The notes under the pieces were generated by a model, which searched no databases, was not told the DNA's origin, and worked only from the letters and a program-made list of their open reading frames with translations. 64,000 nucleotides of DNA from Caulobacter sp. SL161 (GTDB lineage: Bacteria > Pseudomonadota > Alphaproteobacteria > Caulobacterales > Caulobacteraceae): the NCBI RefSeq assembly GCF_026672375.1, contig NZ_JAPPRA010000001.1, positions 992,001-1,056,000 on the forward strand. Reading direction: 5' to 3'. This document shows, piece by piece, positions 1 through 6,960 of the stretch. Each line of letters begins with the position of its first letter. The stretch's first letter is position 1. The position numbers and the translations under genes were made by a program.

Positions 1-231
1 CACGTCGTGGCCGGCAAGGTCGAGGCCAAGACCCTGCTGGGCGCCATCCAGGCGAACGGCGGCAGCTACACGATCAACACCGTCGGCGGCTGCGCCTTCA
101 AGGCCGCCGTCGAAAGCGGCAAGGTGGTCATCACCGACGAGAAGGGCGGCAAGAGCACCGTCACCGCCACCGATGTCGGCGCCAGCAACGGCGTGATCCA
201 CGTCATCGACAGCGTGCTGATGCCGCGCTGA
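1..231 (+). CDS. Fasciclin (FAS1) domain protein, C-terminal part
   Basis: Only the last 76 residues lie in the window; the frame is open through the left edge. The segment reads like the end of a FAS1 domain: a HVV start, a region forming beta strands (VVITDEKGG, STVTATD), and the terminal GVIHVIDSVLMPR motif, the conserved second box of fasciclin repeats. Bacterial FAS1 proteins are usually secreted or cell-surface proteins of one or two such domains. The N terminus, where a signal peptide would be, is outside the window. A strong terminator follows 25 bases after the stop. The domain call is firm; the cellular role is unknown. Confidence 0.85.
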   Translation, partial: HVVAGKVEAKTLLGAIQANGGSYTINTVGGCAFKAAVESGKVVITDEKGGKSTVTATDVGASNGVIHVIDSVLMPR

Positions 232-255
232 TAGACCCTTTCAGGTCTCCCAGAA

Positions 256-290
256 GGGGCGCTCCGGCCGCAAGGTCGGGGCGCTCTTTT
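256..290 (+). terminator. Rho-independent terminator after the FAS1 gene
   Basis: An 11-bp stem, 259-269 (gcgctccggcc) against 274-284 (ggtcggggcgc), pairs completely if two G-U pairs are allowed. It has a gcaa tetraloop and is followed directly by tctttt. It lies between the FAS1 stop and the convergent gene ending at 295. Confidence 0.75.
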
Positions 291-294
291 CGTT

Positions 295-846
295 TCAGGG
301 CAAGAGATCGGCGGGCGGGTCGCGCGGGTCGAAGTCGGCCGGCCGCGCCAGCCAGGGCAAGGCGGCGACCATCAGGATCAGGACAAAGGCCATGCGCGAG
401 GCCAGATCCACGCCCACCGCGACCATGCCGGCGGTCAACGAGAACAGCAGGGTCGAGGCCGCGCCGAACGCCAACAGGCCCATGACGAAGGTCAGGGCCG
501 TCCGGGCCTCCAGCCGCGCCAGACCAAAGCGGGCGCGCGGCGACAGGTCCGCACCCACGGCCGCGAGGGCGCGCGCCAGAACCGAGAAGGCGGCCAGCCG
601 GTCCTCGAACCGTCCGGGGCCGACATAGCTCTGAGACGGGATCAGCAGCCTCCGCCGTCCAAACACCACCAACAGCACCCGCCGCCGCCCGTCCGGCGCC
701 AGCGACAGGCTGTAGCGGGTCAGGGCGGACAGGGGAAAGCGGCGCTCGATCCGGCCGCGCGTCTCGATCAGCGTCCCGGCCTCCAGGGTCCAGACCGTTT
801 CGGGCTGGAACGGGGCGAGCCGGGCGCTGAAGGTGATCATGGTCAC
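295..846 (-). CDS. Hypothetical two-TM membrane protein downstream of folB
   Basis: A 183-residue protein that I do not recognise. The N-terminal two thirds are predicted cytosolic, with many Arg residues (for example GRRRVLLVVFGRRRLLI) and alternating beta-like hydrophobic stretches. Two hydrophobic segments near residues 117-140 and 145-165 look like a transmembrane hairpin, followed by a short Pro/Asp-rich tail. The chosen start is a GTG that overlaps the folB stop as GTGA, which suggests translational coupling. An ATG two codons in is the alternative start. It is the last gene of the minus-strand group with folB and the SDR. Nothing in the sequence links it to folate chemistry beyond position. 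Confidence 0.7.
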   Translation of the reverse strand: MTMITFSARLAPFQPETVWTLEAGTLIETRGRIERRFPLSALTRYSLSLAPDGRRRVLLVVFGRRRLLIPSQSYVGPGRFEDRLAAFSVLARALAAVGADLSPRARFGLARLEARTALTFVMGLLAFGAASTLLFSLTAGMVAVGVDLASRMAFVLILMVAALPWLARPADFDPRDPPADLLP

Positions 847-1205
847 GCGCGGACGGCGGTGATCTCGACGCCGGCGGCGGCGGCGTGCGGGGCGAGCGCC
901 AGAGGCTTTTCGACCCGCACGCGGGCGCGCATCACACGAGGATCGGCGAAGCAGGCCTGGGCCAGGCGCTCAGCGAAGGTCTCGACCAGATCGATATGGC
1001 CCTCGGCGACGAGGGCGCGGGCGGCCTCGCCGACCATCTCGTAATTGACCGTATCGCCCAGGCGCTCGCAGTGGCTGGCGGCCACGTCCAGCTCGACATC
1101 GACGACCAGCGGCTGCTCGCGGCCATGCTCGTGGTCATAGACGCCGATCTGGGCCTCGACCTTCAGGCCGCGCACGAAGACCTTGGTCACGATGATGCGG
1201 GCCAT
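843..1205 (-). CDS. folB: Dihydroneopterin aldolase
   Basis: FolB converts 7,8-dihydroneopterin to 6-hydroxymethyl-dihydropterin plus glycolaldehyde in cytosolic folate synthesis. From the chosen ATG the product has 120 residues, the usual family length. Family features are visible: the N-terminal strand IIVTKVFVRG, the EAQIGVYDHE segment with the conserved Glu, YEMVGEAARAL with the active-site Tyr, and the RVRVEKP segment with the catalytic Lys. A TTG at 1271 would add 22 residues that do not fit the family and would sit close to the upstream stop, so I prefer 1205. It lies downstream of the SDR and is coupled to the membrane gene through a 4-base overlap. Confidence 0.88.
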   Translation of the reverse strand: MARIIVTKVFVRGLKVEAQIGVYDHEHGREQPLVVDVELDVAASHCERLGDTVNYEMVGEAARALVAEGHIDLVETFAERLAQACFADPRVMRARVRVEKPLALAPHAAAAGVEITAVRA

Positions 1206-1260
1206 GTCCTGCGCGGCGGGGGTGGTCTCGGCGAGGGGCGAAGCGGCCAAGTGCGGCCTC

Positions 1261-2013
1261 CTAGGGAGCAACGATGTCCGGCGTCTTCCAGCCCAGATGC
1301 TGGCCGCCGTCCACGGCGATCATCTGTCCCGTGACTGAGGATGCGTCAATCAGATAGCGCAGGGCGGCGGCGACCTCTTCGGGGCTGGCGCGCCGCTGCA
1401 ACAGCACGCCCGCCGCCTCGGCCTCGAACTCGCCCGGCGCCTGGTGCACCGACGGCAGGGTGGGGCCGGGGCCGATGGCGTTGACGCGGATGCGCGGGGC
1501 CAGGGCCTGGGCCAGGGTCTGGGTGGCCCACCACAGGCCGGCCTTGCTGAGCGTGTAGCTGAAGAACTGCGGATTGGGCCGCCAGACGCGCTGATCGATC
1601 AGATTGACCACCAGCCCCTGGCGGTCCGCCGGCAGGGCCCCCGCCATCGCCTCGGCCAGCACGATCGGCGCGCGCAGATTGGTCTCGAGATGGCGGTCCC
1701 AGCTGGCCCGCGACAGGCCGCCGACGCGGTCGTCCTCGAAGGCCGAGGCGTTGTTGATCAGCAGGGTCAGCGGCCCCAGCGGCGCGGCCTGGGCGATGAG
1801 GCTGCGGGTCGCGTCCTCGTCCGAGAGGTCGGCGCGGACGAGCAGGGCGCGGCGGCCCAGATCCTGGACGCCGCGTGCGGTCTCTTCGGCCTCTTCGGCC
1901 GAGGCGCGGTAGTGGATGGCGACGTCGTAGCCGGCGCGCGCGGCCTCCAGGGCCAGGACCTGGCCGATCCGGCGTCCCGCGCCGGTGACCAGGGCCGCGC
2001 CGCGCGAAGTCAT
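1261..2013 (-). CDS. SDR oxidoreductase, pteridine-reductase (FolM/PTR1) type
   Basis: A 250-residue short-chain dehydrogenase. The cofactor loop is TGAGRRIG, which fits the TGxxxRxG form used by NADPH-dependent pteridine reductases rather than the classical TGxxxGxG. The catalytic Tyr-Lys pair is in SYTLSK, the NN motif is LLINNAS, and a C-terminal TGQMIAVDGGQ segment is typical of the fold. Pteridine reductases of this group reduce dihydropterins or dihydromonapterin. The neighbouring folB, about 55 bp downstream on the same strand, strengthens that reading. A generic SDR with another substrate remains possible. It starts one base after the stop of the 26-residue gene, so the two are probably co-transcribed. 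Confidence 0.8.
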   Translation of the reverse strand: MTSRGAALVTGAGRRIGQVLALEAARAGYDVAIHYRASAEEAEETARGVQDLGRRALLVRADLSDEDATRSLIAQAAPLGPLTLLINNASAFEDDRVGGLSRASWDRHLETNLRAPIVLAEAMAGALPADRQGLVVNLIDQRVWRPNPQFFSYTLSKAGLWWATQTLAQALAPRIRVNAIGPGPTLPSVHQAPGEFEAEAAGVLLQRRASPEEVAAALRYLIDASSVTGQMIAVDGGQHLGWKTPDIVAP

Positions 2014-2014
2014 C

Positions 2015-2095
2015 TTAGTCGATGCGGCCGAACTCGGTCAGGTTCAGGCCCATGACGACGGCCAGGAAGAGGGCGATGACACCGATCGCGATCAT
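2015..2095 (-). CDS. 26-residue membrane micropeptide
   Basis: A short reading frame beginning MIAIGVIALFLAVVMG and ending NLTEFGRID. It is almost entirely one hydrophobic helix with a short polar tail. A GGAG ribosome site sits seven bases before the ATG. The stop is followed by one base and then the start of the SDR gene, so translational coupling is likely. The longer open frame that runs through it (to 2215) has an Arg-rich N terminus without membrane character and no comparable ribosome site. Function unknown; it could be a leader or a small membrane protein. Confidence rests on the ribosome site, the clean helix and the spacing. Confidence 0.55.
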   Translation of the reverse strand: MIAIGVIALFLAVVMGLNLTEFGRID

Positions 2096-2183
2096 GGCGC
2101 GGCTCCGAAAAGAGAAACAGATATCTGCGGGCTTTACCGCTCGCCGACGCTGACCGCAAGCGCGCGCCGGGCTAGAAGGCCCC

Positions 2184-2654
2184 ATGCTCTGGCGCCGCCG
2201 CATCGAACCGTTCACCCGCCCCCTGGTCTACGCCTGGTTCCGCCTGGCGCGGGGCCTGACGCTGGGCGTGCGGGCTGTGGTCACCGACGAGACCGGCAAG
2301 GTGCTCCTGATCCAGCACACCTACATCAAGGGCTGGTACCTGCCCGGCGGCGGGGTCGAGCGCGGCGAGACGGCCGAGACCGCCGTGATCCGCGAGTTGG
2401 CGGAGGAGGCGGGGGTCCGCGCCCTGTCGCGGCCGCGCCTGGTGTCGGCCCACAGCAACGAGGTGCTGCATCCCGGCGATCACGTGCTGCTCTATCGCGT
2501 CGAGACCTGGGAGCCCTGTCCGTGCGATGCGGCCGGCGAGATCCACGCGGTCGGCTGGTTCGACCCTCACGCCCTGCCGGACGAGACCACCCGCGCGACC
2601 CGTAAGCGCATCGCCGAGGCGCTACACGGGGACGAGACCGATCCGATGTGGTGA
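2184..2654 (+). CDS. Nudix hydrolase
   Basis: A 156-residue cytosolic hydrolase of the Nudix superfamily, which cleaves nucleoside-diphosphate-linked substrates. The Nudix box GX5EX7REUXEEXGU is complete at roughly residues 57-79: it begins GGVERGE and ends RELAEEAGV, with all metal-binding Glu residues present. A hydrophobic or amphipathic N terminus (PLVYAWFRLARGL) precedes the first strand and is common in this subgroup. Substrate cannot be read from sequence. It is divergent from the micropeptide/SDR group with an 88-bp gap that must hold both promoters. Confidence 0.9.
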   Translation: MLWRRRIEPFTRPLVYAWFRLARGLTLGVRAVVTDETGKVLLIQHTYIKGWYLPGGGVERGETAETAVIRELAEEAGVRALSRPRLVSAHSNEVLHPGDHVLLYRVETWEPCPCDAAGEIHAVGWFDPHALPDETTRATRKRIAEALHGDETDPMW

Positions 2655-2762
2655 GGCGCTTGTTACCCCTTCCCACCTGAACGCCGATCACATTAAATGG
2701 CTGTTTGAAACCGTCCGCCGCGTCTCCCAACTAAGAGCGGACCACAGGGCAGGAGCGAAGGC

Positions 2763-4202
2763 ATGCGCGAGTATACGAAGTTCTATATCGACGGCGCCTG
2801 GGTCGACCCGGCCGAGAAGAAGACGCTGGACGTCATCAACCCGGCCACGGAAAGCGTCTGCGGCGTCATCTCGATGGGCTCGGAAGCGGACGTCGACAAG
2901 GCCGTCCGCGCCGCCCGCAAGGCCTTCGCCAGCTTCAGCCAAACCAGCCGCGAAGAGCGCATCGACATCCTCGAGCGCATCATCGCCGAGTACCAGAAGC
3001 GCTTCGAGGACATGGCCAAGGCCATCACCGAAGAGATGGGCGCCCCCGCGTGGCTGGCCCAGCGCGCCCAGGCCGCCATGGGCATCGGTCACGTCCAGAC
3101 CGCCGCCGCCGTGCTCAAGGGCTACAAGTTCGAGGAAGATCGCGGCACGACCCGCATCGTCAAGGAGCCGATCGGCGTCTGCGCCTTCATCACGCCGTGG
3201 AACTGGCCGGTGAACCAGATCGCCTGCAAGGTCGGTCCGGCCATCGCCACCGGCTGCACCATGGTGCTCAAGCCCTCGGAAATCGCCCCGTTCAGCGGCT
3301 ATATCTGGACCGAGATCCTTCACGCCGCCGGGGTTCCGGCCGGGGTGTTCAACCTGGTCAACGGTGACGGCCCCACGGTCGGTGCGGCGCTCAGCAGCCA
3401 TCCGGAAGTCGACATGGTCTCGTTCACCGGCTCGACCCGCGCGGGCATCGAGGTGGCCAAGAACGCCGCCCCGACCGTCAAGCGCGTCCACCAGGAGCTG
3501 GGCGGCAAGAGCCCCAACATCATCCTCGACGACGCCGACTTCCAGAAGGCTGTCGCCGGGGGCGTGGCCTCGGTGATGCTGAACTCGGGCCAGTCGTGCA
3601 ACGCCCCGACCCGCATGCTGGTGCCCGGCCAGCGCATGGACGAGGTCATCGCCATCGCCAAGGCCGCCGCCGAGGCTCACACGGTCGGCGACCCGAACGG
3701 CAACCACAAGATGGGCCCGGTGGTCTCCGAGACCCAGTGGAACAAGATCCAGGGCCTGATCCAGAAGGGCATCGACGAGGGCGCCACCCTGGTCACCGGC
3801 GGGACGGGGCGTCCCGAAGGCCTGGACAAGGGCTACTATGTAAAGCCCACCGTCTTCGCCAACGTCACCAACGACATGACCATCGCCAAGGAAGAGATCT
3901 TCGGCCCGGTCGTCTCGATCCTGGGCTACGACACGGTGGACGAAGCCGTCACCGTCGGCAACGACACCGAGTATGGCCTGGCGGCCTATGTCTCGGGCGG
4001 CGATCCGGAGGCGGTCCGCAAGGTGGCTTCGAAGCTGCGCGCCGGCCAGGTCAACCTCAACGGCGCCGGCCCCGACCTGATGGCCCCGTTCGGCGGCTAC
4101 AAGATGAGCGGCAACGGCCGCGAATGGGGCGACCACGCGTTCGGCGAGTTCCTGGAGACCAAGGCGATCCTCGGCTACTCGGCGAAGGTGGCGGCGGAGT
4201 AG
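2763..4202 (+). CDS. NAD(P)-dependent aldehyde dehydrogenase
   Basis: A 479-residue member of the aldehyde dehydrogenase superfamily, oxidising an aldehyde to the acid. The signature elements are all present: PWNWPVNQ at the cofactor domain, the FTGST loop, the general base Glu245 in ELGGKSPNI, the nucleophile Cys279 in SGQSCNAPTRM, and EEIFGPV near the C terminus. Length is normal. An AGGAG ribosome site lies before the ATG. The gene stands alone, with a convergent neighbour downstream. The nearest group appears to be the broad-specificity class of proteobacterial ALDHs; the real substrate is not inferable. Confidence 0.92.
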   Translation: MREYTKFYIDGAWVDPAEKKTLDVINPATESVCGVISMGSEADVDKAVRAARKAFASFSQTSREERIDILERIIAEYQKRFEDMAKAITEEMGAPAWLAQRAQAAMGIGHVQTAAAVLKGYKFEEDRGTTRIVKEPIGVCAFITPWNWPVNQIACKVGPAIATGCTMVLKPSEIAPFSGYIWTEILHAAGVPAGVFNLVNGDGPTVGAALSSHPEVDMVSFTGSTRAGIEVAKNAAPTVKRVHQELGGKSPNIILDDADFQKAVAGGVASVMLNSGQSCNAPTRMLVPGQRMDEVIAIAKAAAEAHTVGDPNGNHKMGPVVSETQWNKIQGLIQKGIDEGATLVTGGTGRPEGLDKGYYVKPTVFANVTNDMTIAKEEIFGPVVSILGYDTVDEAVTVGNDTEYGLAAYVSGGDPEAVRKVASKLRAGQVNLNGAGPDLMAPFGGYKMSGNGREWGDHAFGEFLETKAILGYSAKVAAE

Positions 4203-4229
4203 GGGTTCCGCTGCTGCTGATTTAGACGG

Positions 4230-4258
4230 AGAGGGCGGGGCCGTGAGGCTCCGCCTCT
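4230..4258. terminator. Hairpin between convergent ALDH and SIR2 genes
   Basis: An imperfect GC-rich inverted repeat, agagggcggggcc against ggctccgcctct with a gtga loop, lies between the two convergent stops and touches the SIR2 stop codon. No clear T-run follows on either strand. A bidirectional terminator is plausible but unproven. Confidence 0.4.
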
Positions 4259-5258
4259 ATCCAAAGAGAACGTCTTCTCCGTCCGTCCTCATAAATTCTG
4301 ATGCGATCATTTTTCGCCAGAATTGCCTGCTCGCCGTTTCGAAGCGTGCGGCTGGCTGCGTCCACGCTCTCGTCTCAAGGATCGAGCTCGTACCAAATAC
4401 TGGGATGTCTGGGCAATTGCAGTTGTTGCCAAATAGAAGATCAAGATTTCGATTATGGAAGCCAAATCCTAAGAATATCAATCTTCCTGCGTGAAATATG
4501 GTATTGCGGATACGCTGAGCGGCCCCGCTTTCTACCTCTTCTGTAAATGTTTTTATTTGCGTTGCGGCCTTATGAATGTGGTATGGATCTGTTGATCCAT
4601 ACGGAACTGTGAATAATGTTCCGTCCGAGGACAACGGACCCAATCGCCCGTAGGCGTGATGAATTTCCACGTTGTTCAAGGCTGCCAGCGCGACATCCTG
4701 ATGCAGATTGCATGTGTGCATAAAGTTGGCCAAGAGGAATTGCTCTAGGCATCTGTCATAATTGAAGGTCACGAATGCCACGTCGCTAAATGCTTGGAAT
4801 GCGTGGCGACGTTGTACTCCTTGCCCACCTACATTGCGGAAAAGCCAACTCGCCCAACTATCCCTCATAGGGCGGAACGCAGATGCCCATGCCACTTCAT
4901 CGTGAATTGAGTGGCAAAGATTACTGCGAAATTCTGCTGTAAGAAGAGCAGCAGCAATTGCGTGCTTTGCGACGTTGGAAAATTCTGGGAAATCTGACCA
5001 CTCGTCGATTAACTCGTCGATTGATGATTTTGAGTGTAGGCTTTTGCCAATTTGAATCGCGGCGGCCCGGTGTTCCCGATAGAGCCCCGTCCCACGCCTA
5101 AATGCATCTTTGACTAAGCCGTCGCTGTGCATAGATGCGTCAGCAAATTCCTTTATCAGCATATCGTCTATGGTTGCGGCAAGCTCCTCGCCAATAGGCA
5201 TGTTGTTTCCGAAATCTTTCGACGCGCCTGCACCAAGAACGAATACAGTCTTACCCAT
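4257..5258 (-). CDS. Stand-alone SIR2-like domain protein, probable NADase
   Basis: A 333-residue protein with the SIR2-like (SIR2_2) fold over most of its length. Visible are an N-terminal nucleotide-binding motif VFVLGAGASKDFG, FVTFNYDRCLEQFL in the place of the sirtuin TxNxD motif, a conserved His in HAYGRLG, and a late Rossmann strand LIFLGFGFHNRNLDLL. Proteins of this class occur in several anti-phage systems where they destroy NAD, but here there is no Argonaute, HerA, TIR-sensor or other partner gene next to it. The gene is clearly lower in GC than its neighbours and uses AT-rich codons, so it looks recently acquired. It is flanked by palindromic repeats. Defence activity is inference; the domain assignment is well supported. 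Confidence 0.78.
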   Translation of the reverse strand: MGKTVFVLGAGASKDFGNNMPIGEELAATIDDMLIKEFADASMHSDGLVKDAFRRGTGLYREHRAAAIQIGKSLHSKSSIDELIDEWSDFPEFSNVAKHAIAAALLTAEFRSNLCHSIHDEVAWASAFRPMRDSWASWLFRNVGGQGVQRRHAFQAFSDVAFVTFNYDRCLEQFLLANFMHTCNLHQDVALAALNNVEIHHAYGRLGPLSSDGTLFTVPYGSTDPYHIHKAATQIKTFTEEVESGAAQRIRNTIFHAGRLIFLGFGFHNRNLDLLFGNNCNCPDIPVFGTSSILETRAWTQPAARFETASRQFWRKMIASEFMRTDGEDVLFG

Positions 5259-5349
5259 GTTTCCGTCGAACTCCCCGAGTCGAACCCACCCTTACATCCC
5301 TCGAAGGCAGCAGCGTGCCGGACTGTCCAGGTCCGTCAAGGCTCGCGCG

Positions 5350-5386
5350 CCCCCTCTCCCATGGGGAGGGGGTCGGGGAGAGGGGG
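5350..5386. repeat. GC-rich intergenic palindrome
   Basis: ccccctctccc at 5350-5360 is the exact reverse complement of gggagaggggg at 5376-5386, with an internal cccat/ggggaggg element between them. It is the first of several CTCTCCC/GGGAGAG palindromes around the DUF559 gene; another is at 5491-5511 (ccctctccc gcc gggagaggg). Confidence 0.75.
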
Positions 5387-5424
5387 TAAGCCGTCCGCCG
5401 GAGCGCCGGCAGGGCGGCGGCTTT

Positions 5425-5476
5425 GAAACCCCTCTCCCGACCGCTTCGCGGCCACCCTCTCCCTCTGGGAGAGGGA
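5425..5476. repeat. 52-bp repeat, copy 1, with CTCTCCC palindrome
   Basis: This 52-base block is identical to 5928-5979. It contains gaccgcttcgcggcc and a hairpin, ccctctccc against gggagaggg. The two copies lie on either side of the DUF559 reading frame in the same orientation. The stretch 5259-5576 holds only such repeats and no gene I can support. Confidence 0.85.
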
Positions 5477-5576
5477 ACAGCTTCGCTCCGCCCTCTCCCG
5501 CCGGGAGAGGGATCGAAAAGAGAAATCCCGATTCCTTCTGTTGAATGCGCCCAAGGGTTGAGTCCATTCTTCCGCC

Positions 5577-6002
5577 ATGGACGCCACCGCCACCGCTCGC
5601 CGCCTGCGACAGGCCCAGACCCTGGCCGAAAAGATCCTGTGGGCCCTGGTCCGGGCGCACCGGCTGGGCGGGTTCAAGTTCAGGCGGCAGGTCCCGATCG
5701 GCGGCTATTTCGCCGACTTTGTCTGTGAACAGGGCAGGCTGATCGTCGAGCTGGACGGCGCGGCGCATCAGGGGCGGGAGGACTATGACGCCCGCCGCAC
5801 GCAGGCGCTTGAGCGGTTCGGCTACGCCGTCTTGCGGTTCCCCAACACGCGGGTGCTGGCCGATCCCGGCGGGACGGCGGGACGGCGGACGACATTCTGG
5901 CGGCGCTGCGGGGCGCGCGGCCGGGGTGAAACCCCTCTCCCGACCGCTTCGCGGCCACCCTCTCCCTCTGGGAGAGGGATTGGGCTACCCTCCCGCCCAT
6001 GA
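5577..6002 (+). CDS. DUF559 endonuclease-like protein, C terminus frameshifted
   Basis: Residues 1-100 match the DUF559 family, small Vsr/restriction-endonuclease-fold proteins: RRLRQAQTLAEKILWALVR, FKFRRQVPIGGYFADFVC with the conserved Asp, LIVELDGAAHQ with the Glu/Asp/His cluster, and YAVLRFPNTRVLADPGG. After that the frame departs from the family and runs 40 residues into repeat DNA. An 8-bp tandem duplication at 5869-5884 explains this: with one copy removed the frame continues DDILAALRGARPG and stops at 5927-5929, giving a 114-residue protein of normal length. All putative catalytic residues lie before the break, so the altered product could still be active. Function of the family is not established. 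Confidence 0.72.
   Translation: MDATATARRLRQAQTLAEKILWALVRAHRLGGFKFRRQVPIGGYFADFVCEQGRLIVELDGAAHQGREDYDARRTQALERFGYAVLRFPNTRVLADPGGTAGRRTTFWRRCGARGRGETPLPTASRPPSPSGRGIGLPSRP
5869..5884 (+). repeat. 8-bp tandem duplication causing the DUF559 frameshift
   Basis: gcgggacg occurs twice in direct succession (5869-5876 and 5877-5884). Eight bases shift the frame by two, and deletion of one unit restores the family-typical C terminus. It may be a fixed mutation, a slippage-prone site or a sequencing error. Confidence 0.85.
5928..5979. repeat. 52-bp repeat, copy 2
   Basis: This block is identical over 52 bases to 5425-5476. Its first bases overlap the TGA that would end the unshifted DUF559 frame, so the repeat abuts the gene exactly. 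Confidence 0.85.
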
Positions 6003-6175
6003 CCACCTCCCCGCCCCCCGAAGCGCCCCTTGACGAGACCCCGATCCAGCGCGCGTTGCGCTTGAAGCAGGCGGCGCTCGACGCGCGGCCCAAGCCGCCT
6101 CGGGGCGGGAAGTTTCAGCGGCAGCAGGCCGCCGGCATCGCGGCGGGAAACTCAAAACCCTGGATGACCCGATAA
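5999..6175 (+). CDS. Small basic hypothetical protein (58 aa)
   Basis: A short frame starting MTTSPPPEAPLDETPIQ and ending NSKPWMTR. The middle is rich in Arg, Lys, Gln and Pro (LKQAALDARPKPPRGGKF), so the protein is basic and probably partly disordered. The stop and the next ATG overlap as TAATG, which suggests that it is translated together with the DUF3606 gene. I recall similar small proteins upstream of DUF3606 genes in related bacteria, but I assign no function. No membrane segment or signal peptide is visible. Confidence 0.55.
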   Translation: MTTSPPPEAPLDETPIQRALRLKQAALDARPKPPRGGKFQRQQAAGIAAGNSKPWMTR

Positions 6176-6357
6176 TGGCCGGCCTGAAAGACAAGCGCGG
6201 CTTCATCGACAAGGACCGCCTGGATCTGACCGAGCGTCAGGCTGTCGAATACTGGATGAAGCGCTGGGGCGTGACCCGCGACCAGATCACCGCCGCCCAC
6301 CGCAAGGTCGGGCGCATGACCAAGGATATCGCCGCGGAGCTGGGCAAGAAGCGGTAG
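6175..6357 (+). CDS. DUF3606 domain protein
   Basis: A 60-residue protein matching DUF3606 over its whole length: a short N terminus with KDKRGFIDKDRLDLTE, then YWMKRWGVTRDQITAAHRKVG with the typical helix, and a basic C-terminal end. Members are small, soluble and widespread in alphaproteobacteria; their role is unknown. Its ATG overlaps the stop of the 58-residue gene. It is the last gene before a long non-coding stretch. Confidence 0.8.
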   Translation: MAGLKDKRGFIDKDRLDLTERQAVEYWMKRWGVTRDQITAAHRKVGRMTKDIAAELGKKR

Positions 6358-6410
6358 CGGCCCTTTCTCATCCTCCGATGGGGGAGAGAACGGCTCCCGC
6401 CACCCCTCTC

Positions 6411-6516
6411 GTGTCATCCCGGCCGCAGCGCGGAGCGCCGGGACCCAGGGGGTGACCAAGCGCGGCGCTCTTGCAGCCCCTGGGTCCCGGGTCGGCTTCG
6501 CCGCCCGGGATGACAC
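6411..6516. repeat. 106-bp intergenic inverted repeat (GTCATCCCGG type)
   Basis: The outer arms gtgtcatcccgg (6411-6422) and ccgggatgacac (6505-6516) are exact reverse complements. The inner arms ccgggacccagggg (6438-6451) and cccctgggtcccgg (6477-6490) are also exact. The interval between outer and inner arms on each side can form its own small hairpin. This is a structured intergenic repeat and has no coding content. Confidence 0.85.
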
Positions 6517-6858
6517 GCGCTTACGGGGACTGAGTGGCCTCTATCCTCGGAGTTCGCAGAATCGAAGTCAACGAAATCAACTACTTATCACTTTTACGCG
6601 CCAATTTATCCCCGGCCTGAAAACCCGCTCCATACTGAACTCATCCCCGCCGCGGGGGAGGGCGTTTGGATCCGGCCCAATACGGCGGCGGGGCTAGGTT
6701 GAGCGGGGCCGCGTGGTCTCGAAGCGGTTTCGACCGGGGTCTGTTCGTTGGATAGATCCGGGACCTCGGAAGAAGCCGTGGAGAGGCGAGCGCGGAGCGA
6801 CAGGGCGGTGATCGTACAAGCCGCCTATCGTGGATCGTCGGGCTGGACACGGATGTAG

Positions 6859-6960
6859 CCGCTCCAGTTGGTCCGCGCCCGTCCGGGGGCTCCTGGGGTC
6901 CCGAGCTGAAAGACGCTCACGCCCCCCATCCTCACGGGCAAGAACAACCTGGCGGAGCGG
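6859..6960. other. Dumbbell-like fold, possible structured RNA
   Basis: Three nested helices fit one axis: ccgctcc (6859-6865) with ggagcgg (6954-6960), gcccgt (6877-6882) with acgggc (6934-6939), and gggggc (6885-6890) with gccccc (6921-6926). An 11/14-base open bubble lies between the outer two. Long hairpin, central bubble and terminal arm resemble a 6S-like layout, but no conserved 6S sequence, promoter or T-run could be identified, and the strand is undecided. Confidence 0.3.

Noticed and set aside
5259-5576. CRISPR-like array from repeated CTCTCCC blocks
   Set aside because: Repeats are palindromic, irregular in spacing and lack unique spacers of constant length; no cas genes.
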